Source of the DNA: Didymella arachidicola
Lineage: Eukaryota; Ascomycota; Dothideomycetes; Pleosporales; Didymellaceae
Length of the DNA stretch: 64,000 nucleotides
NCBI GenBank assembly: GCA_016630955.3
Contig: CM049999.1
Location: 1,302,001 to 1,366,000 of the forward strand
Reading direction: 5' to 3'
The position numbers were made by a program, and so were the translations under genes. The notes under the pieces are model-generated. The model was not told where the DNA came from. It was given only the letters and a program-made list of their open reading frames with translations, and did no database searches. Positions 62,012 to 64,000 of the stretch are shown here, one piece after another (the stretch's first letter is position 1; each line of letters starts with the position of its first letter).

Positions 62012-63146
62012 ATGCGCTCCTCTCTTCTCAGCGTAGCACTCTTCGTCGGGTGTGCTTTAACTCATCCTCATAAACCAGCCGCCAACAGCACCTACGAACA
62101 CGAAACTCGCAGCCTTGATGAGATCCATCAGGCAGCATTGGCAGAGGGTGGTGTGGTCACTCTCTGGCATGGAGGCGATGAGAAGGACCAGCAGAACTAC
62201 TTGAAGCAAGCCTTCGAGGCGCGCTTCCCCAACATCACCCTAAATCTCACTGTCGACTTGTCCAAGTACCATGAAAGCAACTTGGATCTGCAGCTCGCTG
62301 CCAAGAACGTCTATGTTGACAGCATCATCCTGCAGACGACTCACGACTACCCTCGCTGGAAGAAGGAAGGTGCTTTGCTGAAGTACGCCCCGGTGTACTT
62401 TGACAAGATTTATCCTGTCTTCAAAGATAAAGATGCTGCATACGCCGGTCTTTACGTCTTCGCATTTTCAATTCAAACGAATACAAACAAGACAGCCACA
62501 GCATTGACCTCATACAACGACTTCATTAAACCCGAATACAAGGACAAGTTGGCCCTAGTTTACCCCAACGACGATGATGCCGTTCTCTGGCAGTTTGATC
62601 TTCTGTGAGTGTTGTGCTTTATCACATCTAAGCATCCCAACTAATAGCTTTTGTAGTCTCAAGGATCCCAAATTCGGCCACAAGTGGCTCGACGCCCTCA
62701 TAGCCAACAATCCTCGCTGGGTCCGCGGCACCGCAACCCCAAGCACGCTCCTCAAGCAAGCCAACAGCAGCAATGTCGCAACTTTTACGTCCGGGTACTC
62801 CTTCTCCGCCACGCCAGGCTACAACTACACACTTCCCACCGAAGGTAACTTCGTCTCTTGGAGCCAAATTGGCGCCATCTTGAAAGATGCACCGCATCCC
62901 GAAGGTGCGAAGCTGCTACACAATTACCTCCTCAGCGATGAGTGGCAGACGCTTATTGGATGGAGTACAAGACGAGATATACCGGCGCCACCTGGTGCAG
63001 AGAAGATTCTGCAGCAGCCAAACACCAATACGCCCGAGTTCATCAAGTGGATGACTGACCGTGAGTATGTCGAGAGGCTGAGATTTTTCTTTGAGAAAAG
63101 AATCGGTACTGCACAGGGGCTGAGTCCGCTCGATGATGATCTGTAA
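62012..63146 (+). CDS. Secreted bacterial-type extracellular solute-binding protein (iron/ABC family 1-like)
   Basis: Exon 1 is 62012-62604, the intron 62605-62656 (GTGAGT...TTGTAG with branch ACTAAT), exon 2 is 62657-63146; 360 aa. A signal peptide (about 1-17, MRSSLLSVALFVGCALT) is followed by a periplasmic-binding-protein fold: GGVVTLWHGGDEKDQQNYLK, FEARFPNITLNLTVDLSKYH, VDSIILQTTHDYPRWKKEG, YNDFIKPEYKDKLALVYPND, then GFVSWSQ-like and LLSDEWQTLIG near the end. The order is that of the ABC-type Fe(III)/thiamine substrate-binding proteins (SBP family 1), which in bacteria feed a membrane permease. In fungi no such permease exists, so it may bind metal or a small ligand outside the cell. Several N-x-S/T sites fit secretion. 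Bacterial ancestry by transfer is likely, with a fungal intron and signal peptide gained. Confidence 0.82.
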
Positions 63147-63298
63147 GCGGTAATACGTGCGGGACAATAAGCAGACGTGCCTTCTATATGTATATACTCA
63201 TCAGGAGGCGTACAAAGTAGAGGATGGATTTCTCAAAAACGGTGGTATCGTGCTGTATAAGCATACTCATGTTGCCTTTGACGAATACCAGTGACTAC

Positions 63299-64000
63299 TT
63301 AGAGTGAAGCGAACAGAGCAGAGAACACGATCGACATCAAAATTCCACTAAGACCGTTCCTTGCAGCTGCGCCTGTGGACTCAGGGAGGACTATGCTACC
63401 GCTGGGTGTCGGAATCAGCGTTCCATTGCCGTCCGTACCGCTTGCTTCCAGCTCTGGGAACAGATAGCTTGCGTTTTCATCAGCAACGATCCAGTTCTTG
63501 ATCAGCGCGGTACCATTCATGACAGTCTCCCACTGCGCCTCGGTGCGTTGCTCGCGATCCAAACTGTAGCACTGACTACCAGGCAAGTTGACTGGCTCGT
63601 TGGTAATGTTGTACACATCCGCAGGACCTTTGAATGAGTAGCCTGGGGTCTCTGTGGTCGAGATGTTACTGCAAAAGCAGGTCCACAGCGACCGCCGTAG
63701 GATTCCGTGGCAATTGATTTCCTGTCGTCATTGGGATTGTGTTGTGGAAAAGCTTGGAACCAGACTTGGGCAAAGTGCCAGAGCGCTCGTGCTGAGTTTT
63801 CTGTGCCGCGGGTCGTCAAATTAGCATCTTGGCTGGCATATGTACCTACGTAGATTGAGGCATTCTGTGCGGGAACACCGTTCGAGAAGTCGGCAATCTC
63901 CACATCTCCTGTGTCGATGTTGGTAGTAGTATTAAACCATAATAGCTCATGCCGACTTGCACTGGCTGGTCAAGGTAAAGCATGTTGACTATCGCGTCAT
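63299..64000 (-). pseudogene. Serine carboxypeptidase (S10) pseudogene with internal deletion, runs off window
   Basis: At the right edge the minus strand reads NMLYLDQPVQVGMSYY, a hallmark of S10 carboxypeptidases, then shifts frame near 63934-63940 and continues with GDVEIADFSNGVPAQNAS and SARALWHFAQVWFQAFPQHN to the nucleophile motif TESYGGRCGPAFA (63690-63660; family G-E-S-Y-x-G). Directly after this it jumps, again out of frame, to the C-terminal tail of the family (YSFKGPADVYNITNEP, EAQWETVMNGTALIKNW), ending in a Ser/Gly linker and hydrophobic end like a GPI signal (SGILMSIVFSALFASL). Some 250 residues holding the catalytic Asp and His are missing. An intron cannot supply them. The gene is therefore dead, whether by deletion or misassembly. 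Confidence 0.75.

Noticed and set aside
63650..63690. Intron joining the two carboxypeptidase parts
   Set aside because: Even with splicing, about 250 conserved residues including catalytic Asp and His would be missing, and the frames differ.

Overview
The window is nuclear DNA of a filamentous ascomycete, probably a Dothideomycete or close relative (inferred, no species named). Reasons: genes have short (37-63 bp) GT-AG introns with CTAAC-like branch sites; the gene content is fungal (6-MSAS-type polyketide synthase, A-T-R NRPS-like reductase, P450s, MFS pumps, GH131, F-box proteins); and gene-rich DNA alternates with AT-rich blocks carrying C:G to T:A damage typical of repeat-induced point mutation (RIP).

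Layout. 1-2.5 kb: the 5' part of an amidohydrolase, a possible amidohydrolase tail remnant, and an arginase-family protein with altered metal ligands. 5.1-20 kb: NRPS-like carboxylate reductase (+), then on the minus strand a P450, an F-box protein, an APH-fold kinase-like protein, a disabled second P450, an MFS transporter and a secreted GH131 glucanase. 21-22 kb: a decayed minus-strand gene. 22.6-29 kb: three tandem minus-strand paralogues of a family I do not recognise, sharing a ~120-165 residue domain (two copies in the largest); the third is damaged. 29.9-31.6 kb: second MFS pump. 32.1-34.5 kb: a dead Fot1/pogo transposon inside an older long-inverted-repeat element. 34.6-37 kb: F-box and winged-helix-type pseudogenes. 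37.3-42.9 kb: 6-MSAS-type PKS. 44.8-61.4 kb: repeat island with AT-rich remnants, a solo LTR and two young Ty3/chromovirus retrotransposons, B (minus) and C (plus), with 5' ends facing each other. 62-64 kb: a secreted bacterial-type solute-binding protein and a broken serine carboxypeptidase.

Most interesting signal: both young retrotransposons carry, antisense between pol and the 3' LTR, an ORF whose cysteine spacing fits the Gal4-type Zn(II)2Cys6 cluster, followed by a coiled coil and a short acidic/aromatic tail. gag, pol, R and U5 of B and C are almost the same, but the antisense proteins and the adjoining U3 regions differ strongly, and each U3 has its own short-motif array (TGGAACA/TGTTCCA in B, CATCCC in C, an 18-bp unit in the solo LTR). 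This suggests an exchangeable module of transcription factor plus cognate promoter sites carried by a retrotransposon. Element C also shows a U UUU UUA-type slippery site at the gag/pol overlap, a Tf1-like self-priming arrangement, and three C-x4-C-x2-H repeats in the Gag tail.

The PKS, the A-T-R reductase, the P450s and the two MFS pumps could belong to a dispersed or decaying secondary-metabolite locus, but unrelated genes and pseudogenes lie between them, so joint function is only an inference.
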